The notes under the pieces were generated by a model that had not been told where the DNA came from, ran no database searches, and worked only from the letters and a program-made list of their open reading frames with translations. Below are positions 1 through 7,413 of a DNA stretch of 17,867 nt, one piece after another. The stretch spans positions 1-17,867 of the forward strand of contig QMXQ01000010.1 of NCBI GenBank assembly GCA_003662205.1, in the 5' to 3' direction. The stretch is from Candidatus Bathyarchaeota archaeon. Its GTDB lineage: Archaea > Thermoproteota > Bathyarchaeia > TCS64. The position numbers and the translations under genes were made by a program. Positions within the stretch are counted from its first letter, which is position 1; the number at the start of each line of letters is the position of its first letter.

Positions 1-561
1 CTCGTATCCCGCGGCGAAGGCGTGGCAGGTGTCGAGGCAGACGGCGACCCGGCCCTGATCCTCCACGCCCTCCAGAATCCGCTGCAGCTCCTCGAAGCTC
101 GACCCCACCTGGTTCCCCGAGCCGGAGCCGTTCTCAAGGAGGACCACCACGGGTGCGTCGGACCGTCCGAGGGCGGTGTTGACGGCATCGACGACGCGGG
201 CGACCCCTCGATGGGGGCCGGCGCCGAGGTGGCTTCCGAGATGGGTGACGAGGAAGGGGATCCCCAGGACGGAACATCGGTCCAGCTCGAGGATGAGGGA
301 GGCGACGGATCTCTCGTAGACCTCGTCCTTCGGGGAGGCGAGGTTCTGGATGTAGGGCATGTGAGCGAACACGGGATCGAGGCCGGCGTCCCGCCGCTTA
401 TCCCTGAATGCCTCGGCCTCCCCGGGCTTGAAGGGCCTGAAGGCCCAGCTGCGGGGGTTTCGGGTGAAGATCTGGAAGGTGTCGCAGCCAAGCTCCAGGG
501 CGCGATCCACCGCTCTGTCGATGGTACCCGAGATGGAGACGTGGAAGCCGATCTTCACCAT
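1..561 (-). CDS. nfo: Endonuclease IV (AP endonuclease), C-terminal part off the window
   Basis: Reverse-strand translation from the ATG at 561 gives 187 residues in one open frame that runs off the left edge. It starts MVKIGFHVSISGTIDRAVD and contains, in order, AHMPYIQNLASP, VTHLGSHLG, a VLLENGSGSGNQ segment and CLDTCHAFAAGYE. These match the metal-binding landmarks of the endonuclease IV TIM barrel: the His near the start, the HxGSH-like element, the catalytic Glu in the LLEN segment, and the DTCH motif. The enzyme cuts DNA 5' of abasic sites in base excision repair, using a trinuclear zinc centre. The family is usually about 280 residues, so roughly the last third is missing. The gene is divergent from the regulator at 738. 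Identification is firm. The long plus-strand frame over the same bases is a high-GC shadow. Confidence 0.95.
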   Translation of the reverse strand, partial: MVKIGFHVSISGTIDRAVDRALELGCDTFQIFTRNPRSWAFRPFKPGEAEAFRDKRRDAGLDPVFAHMPYIQNLASPKDEVYERSVASLILELDRCSVLGIPFLVTHLGSHLGAGPHRGVARVVDAVNTALGRSDAPVVVLLENGSGSGNQVGSSFEELQRILEGVEDQGRVAVCLDTCHAFAAGYE

Positions 562-698
562 TGGCGTCCGCCTATAATCCGTTACGATATCCTTGTAGTT
601 GATAGCGGCTGGATGCTCCTTATTAGTCTCTCCCGGGTCTCAACCCATCGGTCGGCAGATGATGGATTTGTAATACGGATTCCTCTTCCATAATTTTC

Positions 699-705
699 TT
701 TTAAA
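699..705 (+). promoter_or_regulatory. TATA box of the TrmB-family gene
   Basis: TTTTAAA lies in a short AT-rich patch inside an otherwise GC-rich divergent spacer. Its centre is about 36 bases before the ATG at 738. With the usual archaeal spacing of about 26 bases, transcription would start near 729 and leave a very short leader. No Shine-Dalgarno sequence precedes the ATG, which fits a leaderless or near-leaderless mRNA. Confidence 0.5.
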
Positions 706-737
706 CAGCTCCGGCTCTACCTCCCAGGGACGGGTAG

Positions 738-1709
738 ATGCAGGTAGGCCAAATAAACCGTTTTGAGCGCAAGGACTCGAAGGAACCCGAGGATCAGCTG
801 CTCGAGGCGGACCTTGAACTTCTCCCGGTCTACAGTAGAGCCGCCAGCCGCAACAGGGTGACGGAGGAGGAGGCGACACACCTCAGAGCACTAGGGCTCA
901 TCAAGAAGGCCCTCACCAAGTTCGACCTCTCTAAGAACGAGGTCCGGGTCTACCTGTTCTTGGCCCGATTCGGGGCACAGAAAGCCCAGAGGATCGCCGA
1001 GGCCCTCGGCGTCCACAGGACCGAGACCTACAAGATCCTCCGCCGCCTCGAGAGGCAGGGCCTCGTCTCGTGCGTGTTCGAGAGGCCCATGAAGTTCGTC
1101 GCCGTCCCCTTCGAGAGGGCGCTTGAGAACCTCATCGAGGAGAGGCGCCACCGGATACACCAGCTGGAGCAGCGGAAGAAGGAGCTCCTGGACATCTGGC
1201 TCTCGCTGCCGAAGCCTGAGGAGGTGAAGCCTCAGAGCGAGACCTTCCAGGTGCTGGAGGGGAGGCGGCAGATCAGCGTCAAGGCGAATGAGCTCCTCCA
1301 CGGGTGCAGCCGGGAGCTGCTGATAGCCGTCTCGGACAAGAACCTGCTCTGGCTCTACAACTCGCCCTTCTTCGACGACTTGGAGAAGATCGCGAAGAAG
1401 CGGCGGCTCGACGTCCGCATCCTGACCAACTTCTCGCCCACGAGCACCTACGTCCTCGAGCAGATCAACCTCTGCGAGGGCGACTTCGCCTACCTGGACG
1501 TGGAGAGCGCGCCGGACTTTATCATCTCCGACAGCAGCCAGATGTTCCTGATCATGGAGCGCGGCCGGGTCGAGGAGGATAAGCCCTTCGCGATGTGGAC
1601 GAACTACAAGTCCATAGTCAAGTCCTTCAGGCTGCTGTTCTCCCTCCTCTGGAAGAAGGAGGCGTCGGGCCCCCTCCTACGGCTGGCAGAGGCCGTTCCG
1701 ACGGCCTGA
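738..1709 (+). CDS. TrmB-family transcriptional regulator
   Basis: The protein has 323 residues. Residues about 55-120 form a winged helix-turn-helix of the TrmB type: LSKNEVRVYLFLARFG, then IAEALGVHRTETYKILRRLE and a wing ending near VAVPFERAL. A short charged helix follows (about 127-155, possibly a dimerising coiled coil). A C-terminal alpha/beta region from about 168 to 305 resembles the sensor half of TrmB-like proteins. Residues 1-50 are polar and unassigned. TrmB proteins are archaeal DNA-binding repressors or activators, many of them sugar-responsive. I cannot name this one's effector. It is transcribed toward the prepilin genes 164 bases downstream, so control of the pilus locus is plausible but inferred. 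Confidence 0.85.
   Translation: MQVGQINRFERKDSKEPEDQLLEADLELLPVYSRAASRNRVTEEEATHLRALGLIKKALTKFDLSKNEVRVYLFLARFGAQKAQRIAEALGVHRTETYKILRRLERQGLVSCVFERPMKFVAVPFERALENLIEERRHRIHQLEQRKKELLDIWLSLPKPEEVKPQSETFQVLEGRRQISVKANELLHGCSRELLIAVSDKNLLWLYNSPFFDDLEKIAKKRRLDVRILTNFSPTSTYVLEQINLCEGDFAYLDVESAPDFIISDSSQMFLIMERGRVEEDKPFAMWTNYKSIVKSFRLLFSLLWKKEASGPLLRLAEAVPTA
1690..1707 (+). other. Perfect 7-bp hairpin over the stop codon of the TrmB gene
   Basis: AGGCCGT, loop TCCG, ACGGCCT forms a perfect inverted repeat ending at the first base of the TGA stop. There is no T-run directly after it, so it is not a classical intrinsic terminator. It may stabilise the 3' end of the message or help end transcription, or it may be a chance product of high GC. 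Confidence 0.4.
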
Positions 1710-1838
1710 GGCCGACGTTGAACCGCCTGATCCCTTTTCTGGAGCACCCTATACTGGAGTGGCATCTAGGTTTGAGGTTAGTGTTTGTGTCATCGTGTTA
1801 TTGTTGTGGATTCCAACTACATACAAATCAACATATCG

Positions 1839-1844
1839 TTAAAT
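1839..1844 (+). promoter_or_regulatory. Candidate TATA box for the first prepilin
   Basis: TTAAAT sits in an AT-rich stretch (about 1785-1845) that contrasts with the flanking coding DNA. It is centred about 32 bases before the GTG at 1874, so a start site near 1868 would give an almost leaderless transcript. The 164-base gap between regulator and prepilin therefore most likely holds the pilin promoter and any operator. I saw no clear dyad in it. Confidence 0.45.
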
Positions 1845-1873
1845 GAGGGGAATACGGGTCGGGGATACGAAAA

Positions 1874-2425
1874 GTGGCTAGTCTAATTAAAAGCAAGAGA
1901 GGGCTAAGCCAGGTAGTGACTACGCTGATACTGCTGGTTGTCTCGGTGCTCCTAGCAGGGGTCGTCACCTACTACGCCACCAACATCACCATGACCCGGA
2001 CAGAGCAGGAGGAGGTAGACATCTCCAAGGCTCACATCTGGGTAAACGGCTCCACGCAGGTTGCCGCTTTCATGGTGGAGAACCTCGGCGGGAGGGACAT
2101 CCTCATCGACAAGATCACCGTCAGAGGCGTCGAGTGCTCCTGGAGCAACGTCTACTTCGAGAGGCTGACGAGCGCGCCCAGCGCTGACATGAACGTCACT
2201 AGGGAGAGTTTGATAACTGGTTCTTCCTTCTCCCTCTACGGCAAGACCTATGACCAGGCGTCCACCGACATACCCGTCGCGTCGAGCGGCGTGGTCCTGT
2301 TCTACATCAAGAACCCGGACAACATCGACCTCGACGACGTCGGCACCACCGTCAGCATCACCGTCTTCACGAAGGACGGCCAGTACATCGAGGAGGTCAA
2401 CGTCGAGTCCGCCACGTCAACCTAA
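1874..2425 (+). CDS. Type IV prepilin 1 (archaellin/pilin-like major subunit)
   Basis: The protein has 183 residues and a GTG start. The first ten residues, MASLIKSKRG, form a class III leader. Prepilin peptidase should cut after G10, leaving LSQVVTTLILLVVSVL as the start of the hydrophobic assembly helix (to about residue 35). The remaining 150 residues look like a beta-rich surface head with N-glycosylation sequons (NIT, NGS, NVT). It is followed after 11 bases by a close paralog. Large tracts are identical to that paralog at DNA level, while a central stretch (about residues 95-147) is unrelated. This is most likely a major fibre subunit; a paired minor subunit is the alternative. A start at the GTG gives the expected short leader. 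Confidence 0.9.
   Translation: MASLIKSKRGLSQVVTTLILLVVSVLLAGVVTYYATNITMTRTEQEEVDISKAHIWVNGSTQVAAFMVENLGGRDILIDKITVRGVECSWSNVYFERLTSAPSADMNVTRESLITGSSFSLYGKTYDQASTDIPVASSGVVLFYIKNPDNIDLDDVGTTVSITVFTKDGQYIEEVNVESATST
1907..2374 (+). repeat. Copy 1 of the mosaic prepilin duplication
   Basis: Three blocks match copy 2 without a mismatch: 1907-2028 (122 bases, leader cleavage site and assembly helix), 2073-2155 (83 bases) and 2315-2374 (60 bases). Between the blocks the two copies differ in length and sequence. Identity extends through synonymous positions, which points to recent duplication or ongoing gene conversion. Confidence 0.9.
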
Positions 2426-2436
2426 GGTGATATGAG

Positions 2437-3009
2437 ATGAAGAAGATGAAGTTTGGGAAGCGAGGCCTCAGCCAGGTAGTGACTACGCTGATACTGCTGG
2501 TTGTCTCGGTGCTCCTAGCAGGGGTCGTCACCTACTACGCCACCAACATCACCATGACCCGGACAGAGCAGGAGGAGGTAGACATCTCCAAAGCCCACGT
2601 CTGGGTGAACAGCACCGGCGGGGCCCTCGCGGCCTTCGTGGTGGAGAACCTCGGCGGGAGGGACATCCTCATCGACAAGATCACCGTCAGAGGCGTCGAG
2701 TGCTCCTGGAGCAACGTCTACATCTGGAGAACCGGCTCAGTGAGCGTCACGTCGGACCTGAGCTACGCGCAGCCGGCTGGTTCGGACTTTAGCGACAGCA
2801 CGTTCAACGTCACCATCCAGGGATCAAAGAGGTCTATGACGGAGCCGTCGAACGATATCGACCTCGCCTCAAGCGGAACCATAGTGTTCTACATACTCAG
2901 TCCGGACAACATCGACCTCGACGACGTCGGCACCACCGTCAGCATCACCGTCTTCACGAAGAACGGCCAGTGGATCGAGGAAGTCAACGTCGAGTATGCA
3001 GGGCAGTAG
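2437..3009 (+). CDS. Type IV prepilin 2 (paralog of prepilin 1)
   Basis: The protein has 190 residues. Its leader MKKMKFGKRG again has ten residues ending KRG, followed by the same LSQVVTTLILLVVSVL helix as prepilin 1. A GGTGAT ribosome-binding site lies at 2426-2431, just after the stop of prepilin 1, so the two are cotranslated from one message. The head shares the VENLGGRDILIDKITVRGV and PDNIDLDDVGTTVSITVFT segments with prepilin 1. Residues about 96-155 are different, and several NxS/T sequons are present (NST, NVT). A T-rich tract about 20 bases after the stop may end this two-gene unit. It is probably a second fibre subunit with a distinct exposed loop. Confidence 0.9.
   Translation: MKKMKFGKRGLSQVVTTLILLVVSVLLAGVVTYYATNITMTRTEQEEVDISKAHVWVNSTGGALAAFVVENLGGRDILIDKITVRGVECSWSNVYIWRTGSVSVTSDLSYAQPAGSDFSDSTFNVTIQGSKRSMTEPSNDIDLASSGTIVFYILSPDNIDLDDVGTTVSITVFTKNGQWIEEVNVEYAGQ
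2470..2961 (+). repeat. Copy 2 of the mosaic prepilin duplication
   Basis: The identical blocks are 2470-2591, 2639-2721 and 2902-2961, corresponding to 1907-2028, 2073-2155 and 2315-2374 in copy 1. The offset grows from 563 to 566 to 587 bases, so the differences between blocks include insertions or deletions. The leader codons upstream of 2470 are not conserved. Confidence 0.9.
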
Positions 3010-3019
3010 CCTGCATCTC

Positions 3020-3036
3020 CTCCCTCTTTTATTTAT
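3020..3036 (+). promoter_or_regulatory. Overlapping T-rich terminator and TATA box
   Basis: CTCCCTCTTTTATTTAT follows the prepilin 2 stop by about ten bases. The pyrimidine/T run fits an archaeal terminator for the prepilin pair. TTTTATTTAT (3027-3036) fits a TATA box whose expected start site falls on or next to the ATG at 3055, which has no Shine-Dalgarno sequence. The same bases may therefore separate abundant pilin mRNA from the assembly operon. This is inferred from position and composition only. Confidence 0.5.
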
Positions 3037-3054
3037 CATTTCGGTCGATCCTCC

Positions 3055-3888
3055 ATGAGTGGAGAGAAGGCGCATCGCCTCAATAGACCCGTTACGGGGA
3101 GAAAGGCTCTGGCAACGCCAGTCAGCATGCTCATCATCTTCTTCTCGCTCACCCTCGTCTCCACCATCGCGTACTATCAGGCCCTGAGCCGGATCGACGC
3201 GAGGAAGGAGACCCTGAAGCAGGTCGCGGCAGAGGAGAAGATGCTCGGCTTGGAGGAGGCGATCTCCTCGGCGGCCTGGTCGCCCGGCTCATCGCGGGTA
3301 GTATCCTTCTCCGACTACGGCGGAGAGCTACGCGTCGAGCCCGCGGGGAACCACCTCAAGATCAACCTGACTCTGGGCGCGTCGAGACAGGTGGTGTTCA
3401 ACAGCAGCACCGGCCGCGTCGTCTTTCAGCTGCCCTCCGCCACCTCCCGCCGCGTCGGCAGCTGGCTGCGCGGCGACGAGAGGGCGATCGTCAACAAGAG
3501 CGCCGCCTACCAAGCCCAGGTGCATATCGAGCGGGGGGCGGAGGCGGCGGAGCTGATCGTCGGTTACAGGCCCTTGGTCTCCTCATCCCTGGGCGGACTG
3601 GTCGCGGGGCGGAGGGTGAACAACATCTGCATCTACATCATCAACCTGAACGGCTCGCAGGCCATCGAGACGGAGGGCGAGTTCCACGTCAAAGTGCTCT
3701 GCAGCGGCGTATCGTCCCGGGTGTACACCTATAACCTATCGTCCTCCATCGCCTCGGTCGGCATCACGGCGACCCTGAGCGGGTCGGAGCGGACGGTGGA
3801 GGTCCCCGTCACGAGCGGGCCGTCGGGTTCGACGGTAAGGGTGGAGGTTCTCGTCTGCGGCGTCGAATTGAGGGGGGTGAGTGTCTGA
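3055..3888 (+). CDS. Membrane-anchored minor pilin-like protein
   Basis: The protein has 277 residues with one N-terminal hydrophobic segment (about 24-44, VSMLIIFFSLTLVSTIAYY). It is preceded by a basic leader ending GRKA, which could be a class III cleavage site before LATPVSML. A charged helix follows (about 45-75), then a long beta-rich extracellular region with several NxS/T sequons (NLT, NSS, NKS, NGS, NLS). This architecture is that of minor pilins and pseudopilins in archaeal pilus loci; I do not recognise a specific family. It is probably read from a leaderless message. Its stop overlaps the next start (TGATG), so it is translationally coupled to the pilus operon that follows. Confidence 0.7.
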   Translation: MSGEKAHRLNRPVTGRKALATPVSMLIIFFSLTLVSTIAYYQALSRIDARKETLKQVAAEEKMLGLEEAISSAAWSPGSSRVVSFSDYGGELRVEPAGNHLKINLTLGASRQVVFNSSTGRVVFQLPSATSRRVGSWLRGDERAIVNKSAAYQAQVHIERGAEAAELIVGYRPLVSSSLGGLVAGRRVNNICIYIINLNGSQAIETEGEFHVKVLCSGVSSRVYTYNLSSSIASVGITATLSGSERTVEVPVTSGPSGSTVRVEVLVCGVELRGVSV

Positions 3889-4343
3889 TGGCCTCGGAGG
3901 CGACGACCTACTTCTACACGCTCCTGGCCCTTGGGTTCGTCGGGCTGATGCTCACCGCCACCTTCAAGACGCACGCCGGCAGCCTCCAGACCGCCTCGGA
4001 GCAGTTGGAGCTGAAGAGGGTGCTGGAGACCATCGCCTCCGAGGGGACGGAGCTGATCACGCTGGCGGAGTCCACCGGGGCCTCCGCCAGGGTCTGCCTG
4101 AAGCTGCCGCGCACCATCGGGGACAGGCTCTGGTGGGCGCGCCTCGTATCCGACTCCACCGGCACATGGGTCGAGGGCGCCTTCGGGGAGTCGTGGGAGG
4201 GGCGCCCCGAGTGGAGGGTGGACCTGCCCCCGAACGTCTCCGCCTCGGGGACGTATGAAGGGGGGGACGGAACCCTGGCGCTGACCTGCTCGATACAGGG
4301 CTCGAGCATCGTGCTGACTCTGAGCTCTTGGGAGGCTGGATGA
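3888..4343 (+). CDS. Small single-span pilin-like protein
   Basis: The protein has 151 residues, and its ATG overlaps the previous stop by one base after a GGGGGGTGAG ribosome-binding site. A hydrophobic helix spans about 7-26 (TYFYTLLALGFVGLMLTATF), followed by an amphipathic stretch and a short beta-rich domain with two cysteines. The usual basic leader is absent. The only peptidase-like site would be SEA before TTYFY, giving a five-residue leader, so it may be an unprocessed membrane anchor. Its position directly before the assembly ATPase suggests a minor subunit or initiator of the pilus. No family is recognised. Confidence 0.7.
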   Translation: MASEATTYFYTLLALGFVGLMLTATFKTHAGSLQTASEQLELKRVLETIASEGTELITLAESTGASARVCLKLPRTIGDRLWWARLVSDSTGTWVEGAFGESWEGRPEWRVDLPPNVSASGTYEGGDGTLALTCSIQGSSIVLTLSSWEAG

Positions 4344-4347
4344 CGGA

Positions 4348-5931
4348 ATGGTGTTAGGAAGGGGAAAGAAGAAGAGGGAGCAGGAGGAGAAGGAGGAGAC
4401 GCTGCCCAAGGAGGCCCTCCTCGGCGCCCTCGGCATCAGGCGCTGGAGGGTCCCCGAGGGCTACCGGGAGGTTGAGAGCTACCCGCTCAAGGCCCCCTTC
4501 TCGTACGCGGTCATATCGCAGAGCGAGCAGACCTCCGAGTACCTCTATATCATCGACGAGCTGCCGATGAACCTGGAGGAGCGGGAGGCCTTCGTGAAGC
4601 TCCGGGAGATCCTGGAGAAGGAGCTCGAGGCCCCCAAGGAGGGGCAGAGCCTGAAGGAGGCGTTCCACGAACAGGTGCCCCGCATCCTGGAGGACCACGG
4701 CGACGTCGTCGGCGGCCTCACCCCCGTCGGGGTGAAGAAGATCCTCTACTTCCTAGAGCGGGATATCGCCGGCTTCGACAAGATCGACCCCCTGATGTTC
4801 GACCCGAACATCGAGGACATCAGCTGCACGGGCTTCGGCAAGCCGCTGTTCCTCTGGCACAGGAAGTACGAGAACATCCGGACCAGCATCTCCTTCGGCG
4901 AGGAGGAGCTCAACGACTTCGTCATGAAGCTGGTGCACAAGGCGGGGAAGCACGTCAGCCTCGCCTTCCCCATCGTGGACGCGACCCTGCCGGGGAAGCA
5001 CCGGCTTGCCGTCACCTACGGCAAGGAGGTGACCCCCTCAGGGACCAGCTTCACCATCAGGAAGTTCCGGACGGACCCGCTGACCATCATCGACCTCATC
5101 AAGACGGAGACCCTGAGTGAGATGACCGCCGCCTACCTCTGGATGCTGATGGAGAACAAGTTCTCCGTGATGATCATAGGGGCGACGGGGGCGGGGAAGA
5201 CGACGGCCCTCAACGCCATCGCCTGCCTGACCCACCCCACCTACAAGATCATCACCATCGAGGAGGTCGCGGAGATCAACCTGCCCCACGAGAACTGGAT
5301 CTCCACCATCGCGAGGCCCGGCTTCGGCATGGAGAAGAGCGGTGAGATCAGCCTCTACGACCTCATCAAGTCGGCGGTCCGCCACCGGCCTGACCTCATC
5401 ATCGTCGGCGAGATCAGGGGCGAGGAGGCGTACGTCCTCTTCCAGAGCCTCGCCACTGGCCACGGCGGCCTCTGCACCATGCACGCGGACAGCGTTGACA
5501 TCGCCCTCAAGCGGCTGACCCAGCCGCCGATGAACATCCCCTCCTCCATACTGTCGCTGATGAACTGCATCGTCGTGGTGAAGCACGTGAAGTCGCCCAT
5601 CTTCCTGGAGGGGGAGCGGAGGGTATCGAGCCGGAAGTTCGTCCACATCGCGGAGATCAAGCCCGGCGGCGGCATCAACGATGTCTCCCAGTGGATACCC
5701 GCCTCGGACACCTTCAGCGAGGACCTGGAGGGGAGCTACCTGCTTGAGCAGATCGCCCTCGGCCTCGACCTCTCGGCGGACTACCTGCTGCAGGAGCTGG
5801 AGAGGCGGCGCGACGTGCTGCTGTGGATGGCGGAGAGGAACATCAGGGACTACCGGAGCGTCAACAGGGTCCTAAGTCAGTACTACAACAACCCCGAGGC
5901 GATCTACGAGAAGGCTCTGCAGAGCATCTAA
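4348..5931 (+). CDS. Type IV pilus/archaellum-class assembly ATPase (VirB11/FlaI/TadA superfamily)
   Basis: The protein has 527 residues. A charged N-terminus (KKKREQEEKEE) and an N-terminal domain to about residue 260 precede the RecA-like core. Walker A is GATGAGKTT at 278-286, the Asp box is TIEEVAEINL, Walker B is LIIVGEIRG (about 350-358, catalytic Glu near 355) and the His box is ATGHGGLCTMHADS. All catalytic motifs are intact. These ATPases form cytoplasmic hexamers that drive fibre assembly through the polytopic partner, which is encoded next. No FlaH, FlaF or FlaG is nearby, so an adhesion or secretion pilus is more likely than an archaellum. It starts four bases after the preceding stop. 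Confidence 0.95.
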   Translation: MVLGRGKKKREQEEKEETLPKEALLGALGIRRWRVPEGYREVESYPLKAPFSYAVISQSEQTSEYLYIIDELPMNLEEREAFVKLREILEKELEAPKEGQSLKEAFHEQVPRILEDHGDVVGGLTPVGVKKILYFLERDIAGFDKIDPLMFDPNIEDISCTGFGKPLFLWHRKYENIRTSISFGEEELNDFVMKLVHKAGKHVSLAFPIVDATLPGKHRLAVTYGKEVTPSGTSFTIRKFRTDPLTIIDLIKTETLSEMTAAYLWMLMENKFSVMIIGATGAGKTTALNAIACLTHPTYKIITIEEVAEINLPHENWISTIARPGFGMEKSGEISLYDLIKSAVRHRPDLIIVGEIRGEEAYVLFQSLATGHGGLCTMHADSVDIALKRLTQPPMNIPSSILSLMNCIVVVKHVKSPIFLEGERRVSSRKFVHIAEIKPGGGINDVSQWIPASDTFSEDLEGSYLLEQIALGLDLSADYLLQELERRRDVLLWMAERNIRDYRSVNRVLSQYYNNPEAIYEKALQSI

Positions 5932-5932
5932 A

Positions 5933-5942
5933 GGGAGGCGAT
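5933..5942 (+). promoter_or_regulatory. Ribosome-binding site for the platform protein (TTG start)
   Basis: GGGAGGCGAT lies between the ATPase stop (5929-5931) and a TTG at 5947. It is correctly spaced for that TTG, and there is no ATG nearby, so it supports a non-ATG start. A second TTG at 5950 is a close alternative. Confidence 0.6.
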
Positions 5943-5946
5943 CCGC

Positions 5947-7413
5947 TTGTTGGAGGGGGTCAGGTCTCGGCTGGGCGCGGTGCTGGGGGAAGGGTCGGAC
6001 CCGAAGCTGGAGGAGGAGCTCCCCTACGGGGCGATGATGATCACGCTGATGGCCGCGAGCGGCGTCACCCCCTACGAGAGCTTCAAGAGGCTTAGGTCCG
6101 TCGACGCCCTGGAGCGGTTCAGGGAGGAGGGAGAGGAGATCGTCAGGCAGGTCGAGGTCCTGGGCAGCGACCCCCTGACGGCGATGGAGAAGCGGGCCGC
6201 CGAGGCCAGGTCCCGGGCGTACGCGGACTTCCTAGAGGGCTACGTCTCCTCGGTGAAGAGCGGCGGCAGCGTCGTCAACTACCTGACCAGCAAGCTCCGG
6301 AACATCTTTGACGCCCGGGCCGACAGCGCGCGGCACGCCGTCGAGAGGCTTGAGACGCTGGTGGAGGCATATATGATCATGCTCATCGTCATCTTCTGCT
6401 TCTACATCCTCTCGACGGTCACCTCGTCCACGTCGATGGGCGTGGTGGGCAGCTCCTTCCCCGACACCTCCGGGTTCATCTATCCCCTCATCCTGTTCGT
6501 CATCCCCCTCTTCTCCCTCCTCTTCATGTACATGGCCAACAACATCAGGCCGAGCACGCTGAGGGGGGTGCGGAAGCCCTACGTGCTGGGCCTCGCCCCG
6601 GGCGCCGCCTTCGCCGCCTTCATCGCCACCACGGCGCTGCTCCCTCAGCTCTCCTTCGTGCTGGAGCTGGCCGACCCGGCGCTCATAGTGACGGTTGGCC
6701 TGGTCGCGATCTCCATCCCGCCGGCGGTGACCTACCTCCGCATCGCGCGGAGGAACCTCTCGGCGGAGAACGCGATGCCGAGCTTCCTGAGGGATGTGAC
6801 GGAGGCGCGGAGGACCGGGCTCTCGCCGGAGAAGAGCATAGTCCACGCGGCGGCCCGAAGGGGGTACGGCCCCTTCACGAGGGACCTGGAGCGGATAGTC
6901 AACCAGATCGAGTGGGGGGTCTCCCTGAGGAAGATCTACAGGGACCTGAAGGAGTGGATCAAGAGCTGGCCGGTCGTCATAGATTTCTTCATCCTCGTGG
7001 AGACCATCGAGATCGGCGGCGGGGACGCCGACACCCTCAGCCTCCTCGCCGAGTTCAGCGAGAAGACGCAGACCATCGAGAAGGGGCTGCGGGGCATGCT
7101 CAGGCCCTACGTCATCCTGCCCTTCGTCTGGTCCATCCTCATGGCGTTCACCGTCACCTTCACCGTCCACACCATGACACAGGTCCAGCTCCCCTTCATG
7201 GAGAGGGAGATCCTCGTCTCCTCGAGCACCCTCGTCGTCGAGGCGGGGATCGTCTTCCACTGCTGGCTCTCCGGCTTCTTCATAGGGAAGGTGAGCGAGG
7301 GGAGCTTTGCCTCAGGCTTCAAGTACGCGGCGATGCTCGCCGTGACCGCCTATGCCACCCTCTACCTCTCCCAGCGGTTCGTCGCCGACCTCTTCAGGGG
7401 GCTGATGCTGTAG
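5947..7413 (+). CDS. Type IV pilus membrane platform protein (TadC/FlaJ/T2SF class)
   Basis: The protein has 488 residues from TTG. Two type II secretion F-like cytoplasmic helical domains are visible. The first spans about 25-135, with a TPYESFKRLR start and a GYVSSVKSGGSVVNYL helix. The second spans about 275-385, with RTGLSPEKSIVHAAARRGYGPF and WGVSLRKIYRDL. Membrane segments lie near 142-161, 178-197, 212-232, 243-263, 387-407, 427-447 and 458-476. This two-domain, multi-span layout is standard for the archaeal partner of the FlaI-class ATPase: it forms the inner platform on which pilin subunits are extracted and stacked. It lies immediately after the ATPase gene in the same operon. Confidence 0.9.
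   Translation: MLEGVRSRLGAVLGEGSDPKLEEELPYGAMMITLMAASGVTPYESFKRLRSVDALERFREEGEEIVRQVEVLGSDPLTAMEKRAAEARSRAYADFLEGYVSSVKSGGSVVNYLTSKLRNIFDARADSARHAVERLETLVEAYMIMLIVIFCFYILSTVTSSTSMGVVGSSFPDTSGFIYPLILFVIPLFSLLFMYMANNIRPSTLRGVRKPYVLGLAPGAAFAAFIATTALLPQLSFVLELADPALIVTVGLVAISIPPAVTYLRIARRNLSAENAMPSFLRDVTEARRTGLSPEKSIVHAAARRGYGPFTRDLERIVNQIEWGVSLRKIYRDLKEWIKSWPVVIDFFILVETIEIGGGDADTLSLLAEFSEKTQTIEKGLRGMLRPYVILPFVWSILMAFTVTFTVHTMTQVQLPFMEREILVSSSTLVVEAGIVFHCWLSGFFIGKVSEGSFASGFKYAAMLAVTAYATLYLSQRFVADLFRGLML

Noticed and set aside
1..561. THLGSH in place of the bacterial HPGSH motif in endonuclease IV as a lost active site
   Set aside because: Both metal-binding histidines remain; the Pro-to-Leu difference with a preceding Thr is, as I recall, seen in other archaeal members.
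22..693. 223-residue plus-strand open frame
   Set aside because: It is antisense to endonuclease IV, whose reading frame has clear family motifs; the plus-strand protein has no recognisable pattern and is a product of high GC.
6232..7260. 342-residue minus-strand open frame inside the platform protein gene
   Set aside because: Its composition is dominated by Asp, Glu, Gly and Arg, as expected of the antisense of a GC-rich gene; the sense strand encodes a convincing TadC/FlaJ protein.
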